A stretch of 64,000 nt of DNA from positions 3,550,501 through 3,614,500 of the forward strand of contig NZ_JARBAX010000001.1 of the NCBI RefSeq assembly GCF_028807635.1. Reading direction: 5' to 3'. The notes below the pieces were generated by a model. It saw only the letters and a list, made by a program, of their open reading frames with translations. It ran no database searches and was not told the origin of the DNA. Origin of the DNA: Streptomyces spiramyceticus (GTDB lineage: Bacteria; Actinomycetota; Actinomycetes; Streptomycetales; Streptomycetaceae). This document shows positions 34,679-44,141 of the stretch, piece by piece (position 1 is the stretch's first letter; each line of letters begins with the position of its first letter). The translations under genes and the position numbers were made by a program.

Positions 34679-35010
34679 GCAGGTCGCTCACTGCGGTGGT
34701 GACCCGGGCTCAGTTCCAGCCCGGGGCCGGTGGCAGTGGCCAGTTGGGTGGATCCGGGACTGGACCGTCGGCAGTGACTGCGGCGTCGGGCGAGCGCCTC
34801 GGTGCCGGCCCGTGGCGCGGGGTCGGCATCTGTGCGGGCGACGGCCAGCAGCCATACGTAGGCGTCGGCGCTGCTGGCCACGTGGGCGGCGACGTGGCCA
34901 CGGGTCCAGCCGGGCAGCGTTGAGGGGCTGCGCAGCTCCGTGTCGGTGAGGGTGGCTGCGAAGCGTGCGCCGGAGCGGGATATTTCGCTGATGACGTGGG
35001 ACAAGTCCAT
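34645..35010 (-). pseudogene. Truncated MDMPI/DinB-family gene
   Basis: An ORF of 121 codons from the ATG at 35010. The first 60 residues (MDLSHVISEISRSG, LPGWTRGHVAAHVASSADAY) are a clear N-terminal part of a mycothiol-dependent maleylpyruvate isomerase/DinB-fold protein. After VARTDADPAPRAG the sequence becomes Arg/Ser-rich and no longer resembles the family, which normally has about 200 residues or more. The 3' end runs into the repeat at 34636-34678, so the gene was probably cut when the accessory block was formed. Confidence 0.7.
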
Positions 35011-35037
35011 GCCGACCACGTGCCTCATGGGCGTCCG

Positions 35038-35742
35038 CTAAAGCGCGTCCACCGCGCTCACCTTCCAGCCCTCGGAGGTACGCGTCAGGGTCATCCGCAC
35101 CCGGTTCAGGTCTACGCGTGGTCCGGTGATTTGGGTGCTCTTCGTGACCTGGTTCATGAAGAGCAGGATTACGGCCTTGTCGGGGGAGGCCGATACCACC
35201 GAAACCGCTGCCGAACCGTCGTCGCCCGGCGGCTTCGCCACGGTGGCCTTGACCACCCCTCGGTACTTCTTGGCGGTCGGTGCGACCACGGTCTTTGTCG
35301 TCTTGCCGTACTCCTTGAGGAAGGAGCCGGTGAGGTGGCCGCGGGCGGTGGTGAAGTCGCGGTCCAGGTGGCGGTAGTCGTACGACAGGATGGTGGGGGC
35401 CGCTTGGCGCGCTGCCGCCAGTGCGTCCGTGCGGGCCTGGTCCGTCCGCTGGGCTTCCCGGTGGTCCAGGGCGAGTGCGGTGGTTGCGGCCAGACCCGCT
35501 ACGACCAGGACCGCCAGGGCCGCGCTGAGCAGGCCGGAGCGGCGGCTTGACGGGCCTTTGGGGTGGATGGGATCGGTTGCTGCGTCTGGGGCTGGCTCGG
35601 TAGATATGTCCGGCTTGATTGCTGGTGCTACGGACAGCGTTCGGGACGAGATGGGTTCGGGCCTGCCTGCGCGGCGTGCCTTATCGGCTCGCTTGGCCGC
35701 GGCGCGGGCGGCCGCTGCCACTCGGACGGCTTGGTTCGCCAC
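35038..35742 (-). CDS. Mce-associated membrane protein, second copy
   Basis: A 234-residue protein, last gene of the Mce operon. The GTG at 35742 follows AAGGAG. A basic Ala-rich N-terminus precedes one membrane helix (LLSAALAVLVVAGLAATTALAL, about 70-91), then an extracytoplasmic Mce-associated domain with ILSYDYRHLDRDF. Mce-associated proteins stabilise the Mce complex. It shares the SYDYRHLDRD / SLDYRHYDRD signature with its upstream neighbour, so the two are paralogues. Confidence 0.86.
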   Translation of the reverse strand: MANQAVRVAAAARAAAKRADKARRAGRPEPISSRTLSVAPAIKPDISTEPAPDAATDPIHPKGPSSRRSGLLSAALAVLVVAGLAATTALALDHREAQRTDQARTDALAAARQAAPTILSYDYRHLDRDFTTARGHLTGSFLKEYGKTTKTVVAPTAKKYRGVVKATVAKPPGDDGSAAVSVVSASPDKAVILLFMNQVTKSTQITGPRVDLNRVRMTLTRTSEGWKVSAVDAL

Positions 35743-35783
35743 TGTGGGTCTCCTTACGGGTGGTGCGATGGTGCTGGTGGTGT

Positions 35784-36335
35784 TCAGCCGACGAACTCGA
35801 CGTTCGAGGTCAGCCAGCGACCGTCCTCGAACACCAGGTCCAGCTGCAGCCGGTAGTTGCGGGCCGTGCCCTGGGGAGCGGCGCTGTTGGTCACCTTGCT
35901 GTCGGCCACGACCAGGACACGGGCTGAGCGCTCGTCTGCCCTCGCGATGCCCGCATCCAGTACCTGGCCTTCGGATACCGACTTGTTGGCGGCTACGAGC
36001 TTTGTGAGCTGTGCGGTCTGCGCCGTGAACTGCTTCTTGAAGTCGCCGGTCGCGCCGTTCAGTACGTTCTTGCTGTCGCGGTCGTAGTGGCGGTAGTCGA
36101 GCGAGGTGAAGTTGAGCGCGGACTGGCGGGCCGCGGTCAGGATGTCCTCGTGCCGCTGGTCGGTCTCATTGCGCTCGTACCACTGGACGCCCAGCCAGCC
36201 GGACGCGGCCGCCAGTACGGTGGCCACTACGGCGAGTCCGGCAGGGAGCGCCCTGCCGCGGCGGGCGGCGCGCAGGAGGACGGCCCAAAGGCGGCGCACA
36301 GGGCGGGTTGCGCGGGTCGTGAGCGTGTGGGTCAT
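35784..36335 (-). CDS. Mce-associated membrane protein, first copy
   Basis: A 183-residue protein. The ATG at 36335 overlaps the MceF stop (ATGA). A single helix (LPAGLAVVATVLAAASGWLGV) leads into the extracytoplasmic domain with TSLDYRHYDRD and LQLDLVFEDGRWLTSN. In mycobacteria such proteins are encoded just after mceF and stabilise the transporter. A longer upstream start (ATG 36365) is possible but would overlap mceF more. Confidence 0.87.
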   Translation of the reverse strand: MTHTLTTRATRPVRRLWAVLLRAARRGRALPAGLAVVATVLAAASGWLGVQWYERNETDQRHEDILTAARQSALNFTSLDYRHYDRDSKNVLNGATGDFKKQFTAQTAQLTKLVAANKSVSEGQVLDAGIARADERSARVLVVADSKVTNSAAPQGTARNYRLQLDLVFEDGRWLTSNVEFVG

Positions 36336-37540
36336 GCCATTGGTCCTACTAGCAGCCATTGCCATGAGTCCTTTCCGAACAAGTTCTGTTCTCCGCCTGT
36401 CGAGCCGATCTCGACGGGCCTTCCGGTCGGGCTGCCGGCGCCCGGGGTGTTCTGGGCTCCGCGGACCGATGTGTCGCCTCCGCGCGGCGCTGTGCAGCGT
36501 GCGTCGGTGTTCGCCGGGCGGTTCGTGGTGTCCGACGGGTCGCGGCGCTGCGTCTCGTAGCCCTGACGGCACGGCGGTGGGTCGTCGGCGTTGACCACCA
36601 TCCCGAAGTGGGTGGTGCCGTCACCGGGGATGACCGTATGGCTGCCCGCCACCACCACCGGGAAGGTGACCAGCATCTGTTCCACGCCGGGGAGCCGGGC
36701 GACGGTGATCTGGCCGCCGCTGATCAGGTTTCCCAGCAGGACCGGGAGGTGGGGCTCGTTCGACTTCAGCAGCGAGTTCATCTGCTGGGCGGCGGATGTG
36801 CCGTTGCCCATCAGGGCGCGCAGGTCGCCGTCGCTGGACTTCAACTGGGCGGTCAGGTCTGCCAGATCGCTGGAGAACGACTTGATCGCCGAGCCCTTGT
36901 CTGCCTGGGTCTTCAGAACCTTCCGCGAGTCCTCGATCAGCGAGATGGTCTGAGGGAGCGAGTCCGATGCCGACTCGACCAGGTCATTGCCCGAGTCCAC
37001 CAGCCGGGTCAGATGCGGGCCTGTGCCGGCGAACGCCTTGCCCAGTTCGTCGACCGTGATCCGCAGGTCCTGCTTGTCCACCGAGTTGACCAGCCGGTCC
37101 AGGCTGAGGATCAGGTCTGTGGTGGGTACCGGCACCCGGGTGTTCCGCCGGGCGATGCCGCTGCCGTCATGGAGGTACGGGCCGCTCCCGGCACGTGGCT
37201 GAAGATCCACATACTGCTCGCCGACGGCCGAACGGTTCGCCACGACCGCCAGAGAGTCCGCCGGGATCTGCGGAGCGTCCCCCTCAAGAAGGAGCGCCAC
37301 CGAGACCCCGCCCGCGCCGGTCAGCCGCAGATCGCCGACGCGGCCCACCGGGACCCCTCGGTACGTGACCTCGGCGCCCGAGTAGATGCCTCCGGAGTCG
37401 GCGAAGTCGGCTCGTACGGTGTATCCGCGGTCCAGGATGCGGTCGACCAGTCCGGTGTACTCGGCGCCGACGTAGGACACCCCGAGGGCGGTGACCAGGG
37501 AGAATGCGACCAGCTGGGCTTTGACCGTACGTGTGATCAC
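36332..37540 (-). CDS. MceF-like substrate-binding protein
   Basis: A 402-residue Mce-family protein. The GTG at 37540 overlaps the MceE stop (GTGA). An N-terminal helix (LVAFSLVTALGVSYVGAEY) is followed by the MlaD/Mce core (VTYRGVPVGRVGDLRL, SAVGEQYVDLQP) and a long helical stretch that should form the periplasmic needle. The C-terminus (from about residue 330) is a polar tail. Six such subunits A-F form the heterohexameric lipid tunnel. Confidence 0.9.
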   Translation of the reverse strand: MITRTVKAQLVAFSLVTALGVSYVGAEYTGLVDRILDRGYTVRADFADSGGIYSGAEVTYRGVPVGRVGDLRLTGAGGVSVALLLEGDAPQIPADSLAVVANRSAVGEQYVDLQPRAGSGPYLHDGSGIARRNTRVPVPTTDLILSLDRLVNSVDKQDLRITVDELGKAFAGTGPHLTRLVDSGNDLVESASDSLPQTISLIEDSRKVLKTQADKGSAIKSFSSDLADLTAQLKSSDGDLRALMGNGTSAAQQMNSLLKSNEPHLPVLLGNLISGGQITVARLPGVEQMLVTFPVVVAGSHTVIPGDGTTHFGMVVNADDPPPCRQGYETQRRDPSDTTNRPANTDARCTAPRGGDTSVRGAQNTPGAGSPTGRPVEIGSTGGEQNLFGKDSWQWLLVGPMA

Positions 37541-38871
37541 GGTTGCATCCCCTTCAGCATGAGCTCCGCCAGAGCGAGGTCGAAGTCGGAGCCGAAGTCG
37601 GAGCCGAAGCCGCCGTACGAGGGGTAGTCGCCGTACGACGAGTAGCTGCTGGTGCACACCGGCGGGCACAGCACGTCCCCGTCTCCGCCGTCCTCGTCTC
37701 CTTCTCCTGGCGGCCGGTTCGAAGGGGGTGAATCCGGCAGCTCCGGTGCGTCCGGCAGCTCCGGGGTCTCCGGAAGGCCCGGCGTTTCGGGGAGTTCGGG
37801 GACGCCGGGGACGTCGGGGGTCCCGGGCAGCGTGGGCTTTCCGGGCTTGGCGGGCTTCTTCGGGTCGTCGGCGAGGTTGCCGTAGATGCTGTTGAGGTCG
37901 AGATCGGCGGTGACTTTGAGGTTGACGTAGTCGCCCTTGATGGCGCCCACGACATTGCGCGGGAACGGGTACGTCGTCAGCAGCTCCAGCGCGTTGGGCA
38001 GATCGCTGCCCGCCTTGTTCAGCTGCTGGAGGATCGGCCGGAGACTTCGCAGGTTGGCGGTCAGGTCGGCGCGCGACGCGTTGATCACCTTCGTGCCCGT
38101 CTTGCCGAGCTTCGAGAGGGAGGTGAGCATCGTGGTCAGCTTGGTGCGCTGGTCGGCCAGCACCTTCAGTGCCGGCGGCATGGTGGTGATGGCCCGGCCG
38201 ATCGTGGCCTTCTCCTTCGCGAGCCTCTTGGCGAGCTTGTCGATGCCCTCCAGCGCGCGGATGATCTCGGCGCGCTGCTTGTCGAGGCCGCCGATGAAGG
38301 TGTCGAGCTCGGAGAGCAGGGACTTGACCCGGTTCTCGCGGCCCTCCAACGCCTTGTTCAACTCCGTGGTGATGGTGTGGAGCTGAGCCACCCCACCACC
38401 GTTGAGCAGGGCGGAAAGCGCCGAAAGTACCTCTTCGATCTCCGGATTGCGTCCGCTGCGGGACAGTGGGATCTTCGCGCCGTCGGTCAGCCTGCCCACG
38501 GGTGCGACGTCCGTCGGGGGCGAGAGTGATACGTACTTCTCGCCGAGCATGCTGGTCTGGCGCAGCTCGGCTGTCGCGTTGGCGGGCAGCTTCACCGAAT
38601 CGGCGACGCGAAGTCGCACCTTGGCGTGCCAGCCGTCCAGTTCGACCTTTTCGACGGCGCCGACGGTGACGTTGTTCGCCTTCACCGTGGACTGGGGCAC
38701 CAGATCCAGTACGTCTCTGAACTCGACGGTGACACGGTAGGCATGGCCGTCCGCGGCGGCGCCGCCGGGCAGCTGGACGTCGTACAGGCCATTGAATTCG
38801 CATCCGGTCAGCAGCAGCGAACCGGCAGCCGCCCACAGGGCCGCCTTGCGAGTACTGGAGATTGTGCTCAT
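37537..38871 (-). CDS. MceE-like lipoprotein subunit
   Basis: A 444-residue lipidated Mce subunit; the ATG at 38871 overlaps the MceD stop (ATGA). The signal ends in the lipobox LLTGC (Cys24). The Mce core has VKANNVTVGAVEKVEL and SMLGEKYVSLSPP. After a long helical needle the C-terminus is Pro/Glu-rich (PELPETPGLPETPELPD) and ends in a Ser/Tyr/Gly/Asp tail with CPPVC. MceE is the lipoprotein in mycobacterial operons too, so gene order is canonical. Confidence 0.9.
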   Translation of the reverse strand: MSTISSTRKAALWAAAGSLLLTGCEFNGLYDVQLPGGAAADGHAYRVTVEFRDVLDLVPQSTVKANNVTVGAVEKVELDGWHAKVRLRVADSVKLPANATAELRQTSMLGEKYVSLSPPTDVAPVGRLTDGAKIPLSRSGRNPEIEEVLSALSALLNGGGVAQLHTITTELNKALEGRENRVKSLLSELDTFIGGLDKQRAEIIRALEGIDKLAKRLAKEKATIGRAITTMPPALKVLADQRTKLTTMLTSLSKLGKTGTKVINASRADLTANLRSLRPILQQLNKAGSDLPNALELLTTYPFPRNVVGAIKGDYVNLKVTADLDLNSIYGNLADDPKKPAKPGKPTLPGTPDVPGVPELPETPGLPETPELPDAPELPDSPPSNRPPGEGDEDGGDGDVLCPPVCTSSYSSYGDYPSYGGFGSDFGSDFDLALAELMLKGMQP

Positions 38872-40037
38872 GCGCGGGCCTCCAGGATTCCGCCCAGCGT
38901 CCTGTCGACCGAGCCGGAGCCGGAACCCGACACCGCCCCCGCCTCCCCGGTCACAGGGTCGGCCTCGGGCAGCTCCGGCAGTGAGTCGAACAGCTTCTTC
39001 AGGTCCCGGCAGTCCGCCTTCTCCCCGGTCGTCTTGAGCACGGAGCAGAGCAGCGCGGCCGGGTCCTGGGAATGGTCGGGGTTGTTGCGGGTGTCGAGCG
39101 TGCCGGACTCCGGGTTGTATGCGTTCTGGAGGTTGGAGAGCCCGGCGGGGGCTACGTCGAGCAGCTCCTCCAGGGCGGCGCGCTGGGTGACCAGCACCTT
39201 GGTCACTTTGGAGAGGCCCTTCACATTGGCGGTCAGCGCCTTCTTGTTGTTCTTCACGAAGTCGGCCACATCGGCCAGCGCGGCCGCCAGGTGCTTGACC
39301 GCCGCCGCCAGATCCTTGCGCTCACCGGCGAGTTGCTCGGCGACCTTGGCCAGGCTGTCGTTGAACGACCGGACGCTCTTGTCGTCGGCCGCCAGCGCGG
39401 CCGTGAACACCTGCAGGTTCTGTACGGTCCCGAACAGGTCCTTCCGGCCGCCCGACAGCGTGGTGACGGCCTGCGAGAGGTCCTCGACGGTCTGATGCAT
39501 CTGATCGCCCTGCCCCTTGAGGTTGTCCGCGCTGACCCCGAGGAGTCGGGACAGCGAGCCGTCCTTGTTGGCGCCCTTCGGGCCGAGCGCGTCCGCCGTC
39601 GTACGGAGACTGTCGAAGACGCGGTCCAGCTCGACCGGCACGGCCGTGCGGTGCTCGGGAATGACGGCGCCTGCCTTCATCGCCGGGCCATCCCGATAAA
39701 CCGGAAGCAGCTGTACGTAACGGTCGCTGACCACCGAGGAATTGATGATCGCGGCCTTGGCGTCCGCGGGGACCTTGCGTTCCCCCTCGTACTCCAGCTC
39801 GACCCGGACCCGCTCGCCCTCCGGCGTGATCTTCTTGACCTCGCCGATCCTGACGCCGAGGACACGTACGTCGGAACCGGGATAGATGCCGACGGTGCGC
39901 GGGAAGTACGCGGTGATCCGGACCCTGGGCGACTCCGGCCAGTACACGACGGCCAGTCCCGCGACGACCACCAGTGCGGTGACGAGCGCGATATGACGGA
40001 CCGCGATACGACGGATGAAGCGGTTGTTTCTGATCAC
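38868..40037 (-). CDS. MceD-like substrate-binding protein
   Basis: A 389-residue Mce subunit; the GTG at 40037 overlaps the MceC stop (GTGA). N-terminal helix (IALVTALVVVAGLAVVYW), Mce core (VRVLGVRIGEVKKI, SVVSDRYVQLLPV), then a needle helix and a Ser/Gly-rich tail. Position between MceC and the lipoprotein MceE defines it as MceD. Confidence 0.9.
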   Translation of the reverse strand: MIRNNRFIRRIAVRHIALVTALVVVAGLAVVYWPESPRVRITAYFPRTVGIYPGSDVRVLGVRIGEVKKITPEGERVRVELEYEGERKVPADAKAAIINSSVVSDRYVQLLPVYRDGPAMKAGAVIPEHRTAVPVELDRVFDSLRTTADALGPKGANKDGSLSRLLGVSADNLKGQGDQMHQTVEDLSQAVTTLSGGRKDLFGTVQNLQVFTAALAADDKSVRSFNDSLAKVAEQLAGERKDLAAAVKHLAAALADVADFVKNNKKALTANVKGLSKVTKVLVTQRAALEELLDVAPAGLSNLQNAYNPESGTLDTRNNPDHSQDPAALLCSVLKTTGEKADCRDLKKLFDSLPELPEADPVTGEAGAVSGSGSGSVDRTLGGILEARA

Positions 40038-41017
40038 CGTGATCCCTCCGTCCGCGGGGTCACCGGTGTGGGGGCGACCATGTTCTGGATGTAGCTGTCG
40101 AACCAGCGGCCGTTGCCGAGGGTGTTGGTGAAGACCCGGGCGAAGGGCGCCATCAGCTTGACGCTGCGGTTGAGGCTCTCCTGGTTGCGTTCCAGCAGCT
40201 TGACCACCGCGTTCAGGTTGCTGAGGGCGGGGCCGATCTCCTTGCGGTTGTCCTCGACCAGGCCCGAGAGCTGGATGCCGAGGGCGACCGAGCTCTTGAG
40301 CAGCGCGTGGATGACCTGGCGTCGTTCGGCGATCTCCTTGAAGAGCTTGTCGCCGTCCTTGACGAGCTTGGTGAACTCGCCCGACCGCTCCGAGAGCACA
40401 CCGGTGACACCGTTGGCGTGGCCGAGGAGTTCGCGCAGTGCCTTGTCCCGGGAGGCGATGGTCCGGGAGATCTTCGACAGTCCCTTGATGGACGCCCTGA
40501 CCTCGGCGGGCGAGTCCTCGAAGGTGGCCGAGATGGTGTCCAGGGCGGTCGCCAGTTCCTCCGTGTCGATCTTCTCCGTGGTGGTCGTCAGGTCGCTGAA
40601 GGCCTCCACCACGTCGTACGCCGCCACCGTCCGGCTCAGCGGGATCTCGCTGCCGGGCCGCATCTGCCCGGGGCCCTTCGGTTCCAGTGCCAGGTACTTC
40701 GCGCCAAGGATCGTCTTGATCCGGATGGACGCGCCTGTCCTGGTGCCGAACTCCGGGCCTCCCTTGATCCGGAAGGTCACTTTGACGTGGTCTTCGTCCA
40801 GGTCGACGTCGTCGACCTTGCCCACCTTGACCCCGGCGATACGGACTTCGTCGCCGGGCTTGAGGCCGCCCGCCTCGGAGAGCGCCGCACTGTACTTCTC
40901 GCCGTTGCCGATCAGCGGCAGGCTCTCGACGTTGAACGCCGCGGCGATCAGCAGCGCGATGGTGGTGAGGCCGACGGCGCCGATCGTCACGGGGTTGCGC
41001 TCACGGAAGGGAATCAC
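40034..41017 (-). CDS. MceC-like substrate-binding protein
   Basis: A 327-residue Mce subunit; the GTG at 41017 overlaps the MceB stop (GTGA), which fixes the start at VIPFRERNPVTIGAVG. The helix is IGAVGLTTIALLIAAAFNV; the core has VRIAGVKVGKVDDVDL and TILGAKYLALEPKG. It ends in a short tail without the low-complexity extension of MceE. Confidence 0.9.
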   Translation of the reverse strand: MIPFRERNPVTIGAVGLTTIALLIAAAFNVESLPLIGNGEKYSAALSEAGGLKPGDEVRIAGVKVGKVDDVDLDEDHVKVTFRIKGGPEFGTRTGASIRIKTILGAKYLALEPKGPGQMRPGSEIPLSRTVAAYDVVEAFSDLTTTTEKIDTEELATALDTISATFEDSPAEVRASIKGLSKISRTIASRDKALRELLGHANGVTGVLSERSGEFTKLVKDGDKLFKEIAERRQVIHALLKSSVALGIQLSGLVEDNRKEIGPALSNLNAVVKLLERNQESLNRSVKLMAPFARVFTNTLGNGRWFDSYIQNMVAPTPVTPRTEGSR

Positions 41018-42042
41018 CGGCCACACCTCGCCCGCGCCACGTGCAGTTCGGGTGTGATCACTTCGGAGGTCTTCGGCAGCACGATCCGGCCGTCGAAGTC
41101 GCACAGGTAGAAGTTGAACCAGGAGCCGTACGAGGCGGTGCCCGTCAGCTTGTTGAGCTTGTTCGGCAGGCGCTTCAGGACGCCCTCCACAGTCTTCTCG
41201 TTGTCCTTCAGCGTTCCGGCGAGCTCCGACAGCTCCGCGATGTCGGTCTTCAGCGGCGGGCGGGTGTCCTTGAGCAGGCCCGATGTGGCCTCTGCGAGGC
41301 CGTTGATGCCTGCCAGTGAGCCGCCGATGGCCTTGCGGTCGGCCGACAGGCCCGAGATCACCCGTTGCAGCTGCGCGAGGAGATCGGAGAAGCGGGTGCT
41401 GCGCTTGTTCACGGTTTTCAGCACGGTGTTGAGGTTGTCGACCACCGAACCGATGAGCTTGTCGCGGTCCGCGAGCGTCGTGGTGAGGGATGCGGTGTGC
41501 GCGAGCAGGCTGTTCACCGTGCCGCCCTCGCCCTGCAGGGTCCTGATGATCTCGGTGGCGAGCTGGTTGACGTCCTTCGGGCTCAATGCCGCGAACAGCG
41601 GCTTGAATCCGTTCAGCAGCGCGTTGAGGTCGAGCGCCGGCTCGGTACGGGAGAGCGGGATCTGTCCGCCGTCCGGCAGCCGCTTGCCGTCCCCGGCGCC
41701 TTCCGTCAGCGCGATGTACCGCTGTCCGACCAGGCTCCGGTAGCGGATGACGGCACCGGTGCTGGTGAGCAGCGGCCGGTCGCGCGAGACGCTGAAGGTG
41801 ACCTCGGCCAGCGTCCGGTCCTTGATCCTTATGGACTCGACCTCGCCGACCCGTACCCCGGCGACCCGGATGTCGTCGCCCTCCTCCAGGCTCGTTACGT
41901 CGCTGAACACCGCGCTGTAGGTGTCCTGGGGCGTGAAGGAGACATTGACGATGGTGGCCGCGAGTACCGCGGTCGCCAGCACGGTCACGACGGTGAAGAT
42001 GCTGAACTTGACCAGTTGTGCGGTAGTCGAAATCGCGCTCAT
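41014..42042 (-). CDS. MceB-like substrate-binding protein
   Basis: A 342-residue Mce subunit; the ATG at 42042 overlaps the MceA stop (ATGA). N-terminal helix (FSIFTVVTVLATAVLAATIV), Mce core (IRVAGVRVGEVESIRI, SLVGQRYIALTEG), long coiled needle with repeated heptads. Its C-terminus has YGSWFNFYLCDFDG, a conserved end seen in several Mce subunits. Confidence 0.9.
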   Translation of the reverse strand: MSAISTTAQLVKFSIFTVVTVLATAVLAATIVNVSFTPQDTYSAVFSDVTSLEEGDDIRVAGVRVGEVESIRIKDRTLAEVTFSVSRDRPLLTSTGAVIRYRSLVGQRYIALTEGAGDGKRLPDGGQIPLSRTEPALDLNALLNGFKPLFAALSPKDVNQLATEIIRTLQGEGGTVNSLLAHTASLTTTLADRDKLIGSVVDNLNTVLKTVNKRSTRFSDLLAQLQRVISGLSADRKAIGGSLAGINGLAEATSGLLKDTRPPLKTDIAELSELAGTLKDNEKTVEGVLKRLPNKLNKLTGTASYGSWFNFYLCDFDGRIVLPKTSEVITPELHVARARCGR

Positions 42043-43310
42043 ACGACGCTCACCGCCGTTCCGCGGGCCATCGGACCGAAGAGCAGGGTCGCGACAGCGG
42101 GCACCTCGTCGGCAGGCACACCCATGACCGGGGCCACGAGCGAGGCGACGGCCCGCTGCTCGGCCGCCGTGCCGGAAGTGCGGGACGCACCCGACTTGCC
42201 GGACGCACCGGACGTGCCTGACGTACCGTCGTTGAGCTTGGTCGGTGGGGCGGGAGTCCCGGGGTTCGGCAGACCTCTGCAGTCGGGTCCTGAGCGATCG
42301 GCATAGCGCGGTTCCTCGCCGGGTTTGTAAGGGGGCCGAGGGTGGACGAATTCGAGCGTGATGCGCATCTCCCCGCCCCTGAACGTCTCTTCGGCCCGCG
42401 CCTCCTGCTGCACCAGACCGTCGAGCAGGCAGGGGTACTCCGGCGAGTAGCGGGCAAACAGGGCCAGAGTGGGACGGGATACGCGGCCCAGAGTGATGAG
42501 CCGTTCGCCGTTGTCGTCGAGCACGCCTTCCGCGGTGTCCGCGGCGGTCGCCGTCCAGGTCAGCACCGACGCCAGCTGGTCCTCCTTCTCGACCAGAGTC
42601 CGGCTGGTGGTGAGCGTGTTGTCCAGGATCCGCAGCAGGTCGGGGGCGGCTTCGCTGTACACCTCCGCCACATCCGCGAACCGCGAGATGTCCTCCTTGA
42701 TGGACGGCATGTGCGGGTTGATCTTGCGCAGGTAGCCCTCCAGGCGTACGAGGTTGGCGCCGATCCTGTCGCCGCGCCCTTCGAGCGCGGTCGCGAACGC
42801 GGACAGGGTGGCGTTCAGGTCGGCGGGCCGTACGGTGCGCAGCAGCGGCAGCAGGTCGTTCATCAGGCGCTGGAGTTCGATGCCGACCTTGGTGCGGTCC
42901 TGGGTGATGACGTCACCGGCGCGGATGTGCCGCGCCGAAGGGTTGCGCGGGGCGACCAGGTCGACGTACTTCTCGCCGAACAGCGTCTTCGGCAGCATCC
43001 GGGCATGGACGTCGGCCGGGATGAGCGCGACATGTTCGGGCTTGAGCGCGATGTCGAGGGTCGCCTTCTTGCCGTCGGCGCGCACCTCGCGGACCTCGCC
43101 GACCAGCAGGCCGCGCAGCTTGACGTCCGCGCGCGGCTCCAGCTGGTTGCCGAGGGCGCTCGCCTCCAGCGTGATGCGGACGGCCGGGGTGAAGACCTGC
43201 TGGTAGACGGCGACGGTCAGCGACAGCAGCAGCGTGATGACGACGAGGAAGACGATCCCGTACAGCCGCAGTTTCGTGGCCCGGGTCAGAGTCGGTATCG
43301 GTATGGGCAT
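42039..43310 (-). CDS. MceA-like substrate-binding protein
   Basis: A 423-residue first Mce subunit; the ATG at 43310 is 4 bp after the YrbEB stop. Helix YGIVFLVVITLLLSLTVAVY; core VKLRGLLVGEVREV and TLFGEKYVDLVAP. Needle helix, then a Gly/Thr/Ser-rich linker (GTSGTSGASGKSGAS) and a C-terminal segment ending in a weakly hydrophobic stretch. It opens the six-gene mceA-F run, eight of whose nine neighbouring junctions are ATGA or GTGA overlaps or gaps of 4 bp or less. Confidence 0.9.
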   Translation of the reverse strand: MPIPIPTLTRATKLRLYGIVFLVVITLLLSLTVAVYQQVFTPAVRITLEASALGNQLEPRADVKLRGLLVGEVREVRADGKKATLDIALKPEHVALIPADVHARMLPKTLFGEKYVDLVAPRNPSARHIRAGDVITQDRTKVGIELQRLMNDLLPLLRTVRPADLNATLSAFATALEGRGDRIGANLVRLEGYLRKINPHMPSIKEDISRFADVAEVYSEAAPDLLRILDNTLTTSRTLVEKEDQLASVLTWTATAADTAEGVLDDNGERLITLGRVSRPTLALFARYSPEYPCLLDGLVQQEARAEETFRGGEMRITLEFVHPRPPYKPGEEPRYADRSGPDCRGLPNPGTPAPPTKLNDGTSGTSGASGKSGASRTSGTAAEQRAVASLVAPVMGVPADEVPAVATLLFGPMARGTAVSVV

Positions 43311-43314
43311 GGGC

Positions 43315-44139
43315 CTACCCCGCTATCCGTACGGTCGTGTTGGCGCCCCAGATCGCCAGGCTGAGGAAGAAGTCGAGGATGTTGATGGCGACGATGGACG
43401 TACGCACGCCACGGCCGACCGCGACACCGACCCCGGCGGGGCCCCCGCTCGCGTAGTAGCCGTAGTAGCAGTGGACCAGGATGATCACGACGGCGAAGAC
43501 GATGACCTTGCCGAAGGACCACAGGACGTCGACCGGTGGCAGGTACTGCTGGAAGTAGTGGTCGTACGTGCCGGCGGACTGCCCGTAATAGCCGGTGGTG
43601 ATGGTCCGGGCGGCGAAGTACGAGGAGAGCAGCCCGACGACGTACAGCGGGATCACCGCGACGAAACCGGCGATCATCCGGGTCGTGACCAGGAAGGGCA
43701 GCGACGGGACGCCCATCACTTCCAGCGCGTCGGTCTCCTCGCTGATGCGCATGGCGCCGAGCTGGGCGGTGAAGCCCGCGCCGACGGTCGCGGAGAGGGC
43801 GAGCCCGGCGACCAGTGGGGCGATCTCGCGGGTGTTGAAGTACGCGGAGAGGAACGCCACGAAGTTGGAGGTGCCGAGCTGGTTCAGCGCGGCGTACCCC
43901 TGGAGTCCGACCTCTGTGCCGGTGAAGAAGGAGAGGAAGGCGATGACGCCGACCGTGCCGCCGACGACGGCCAGGGCGCCACGGCCGAAGCTGACTTCGG
44001 CGAGCAGGCGCAGGACTTCCTTCTTGTAGCGGCGCAGGGTGCGGCCGGTCCAGGCGAGGGAACGCCCGTAGAAGACCAGCTGGGTGCCCAGCTCCTCCAG
44101 GGAGCGTCCGGCACCTTTCAGCGGATTCGGCAGAGTCAT
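43315..44139 (-). CDS. YrbE/MlaE-type permease B of the Mce transporter
   Basis: A 274-residue integral membrane protein. Five to six hydrophobic segments, with ISEETDALEVMGV as the conserved EQ-loop-like motif that contacts the ATPase, and TVGAGFTAQLGAM as the family signature. Together with permease A it forms the membrane core for lipid movement. It starts two bases after permease A ends. Confidence 0.93.
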   Translation of the reverse strand: MTLPNPLKGAGRSLEELGTQLVFYGRSLAWTGRTLRRYKKEVLRLLAEVSFGRGALAVVGGTVGVIAFLSFFTGTEVGLQGYAALNQLGTSNFVAFLSAYFNTREIAPLVAGLALSATVGAGFTAQLGAMRISEETDALEVMGVPSLPFLVTTRMIAGFVAVIPLYVVGLLSSYFAARTITTGYYGQSAGTYDHYFQQYLPPVDVLWSFGKVIVFAVVIILVHCYYGYYASGGPAGVGVAVGRGVRTSIVAINILDFFLSLAIWGANTTVRIAG

Positions 44140-44141
44140 CG

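Noticed and set aside
37541..38836. Upstream extension of the MceF frame
   Set aside because: It lies antisense-frame inside MceE; the GTG at 37540 overlapping the MceE stop is the proper start.
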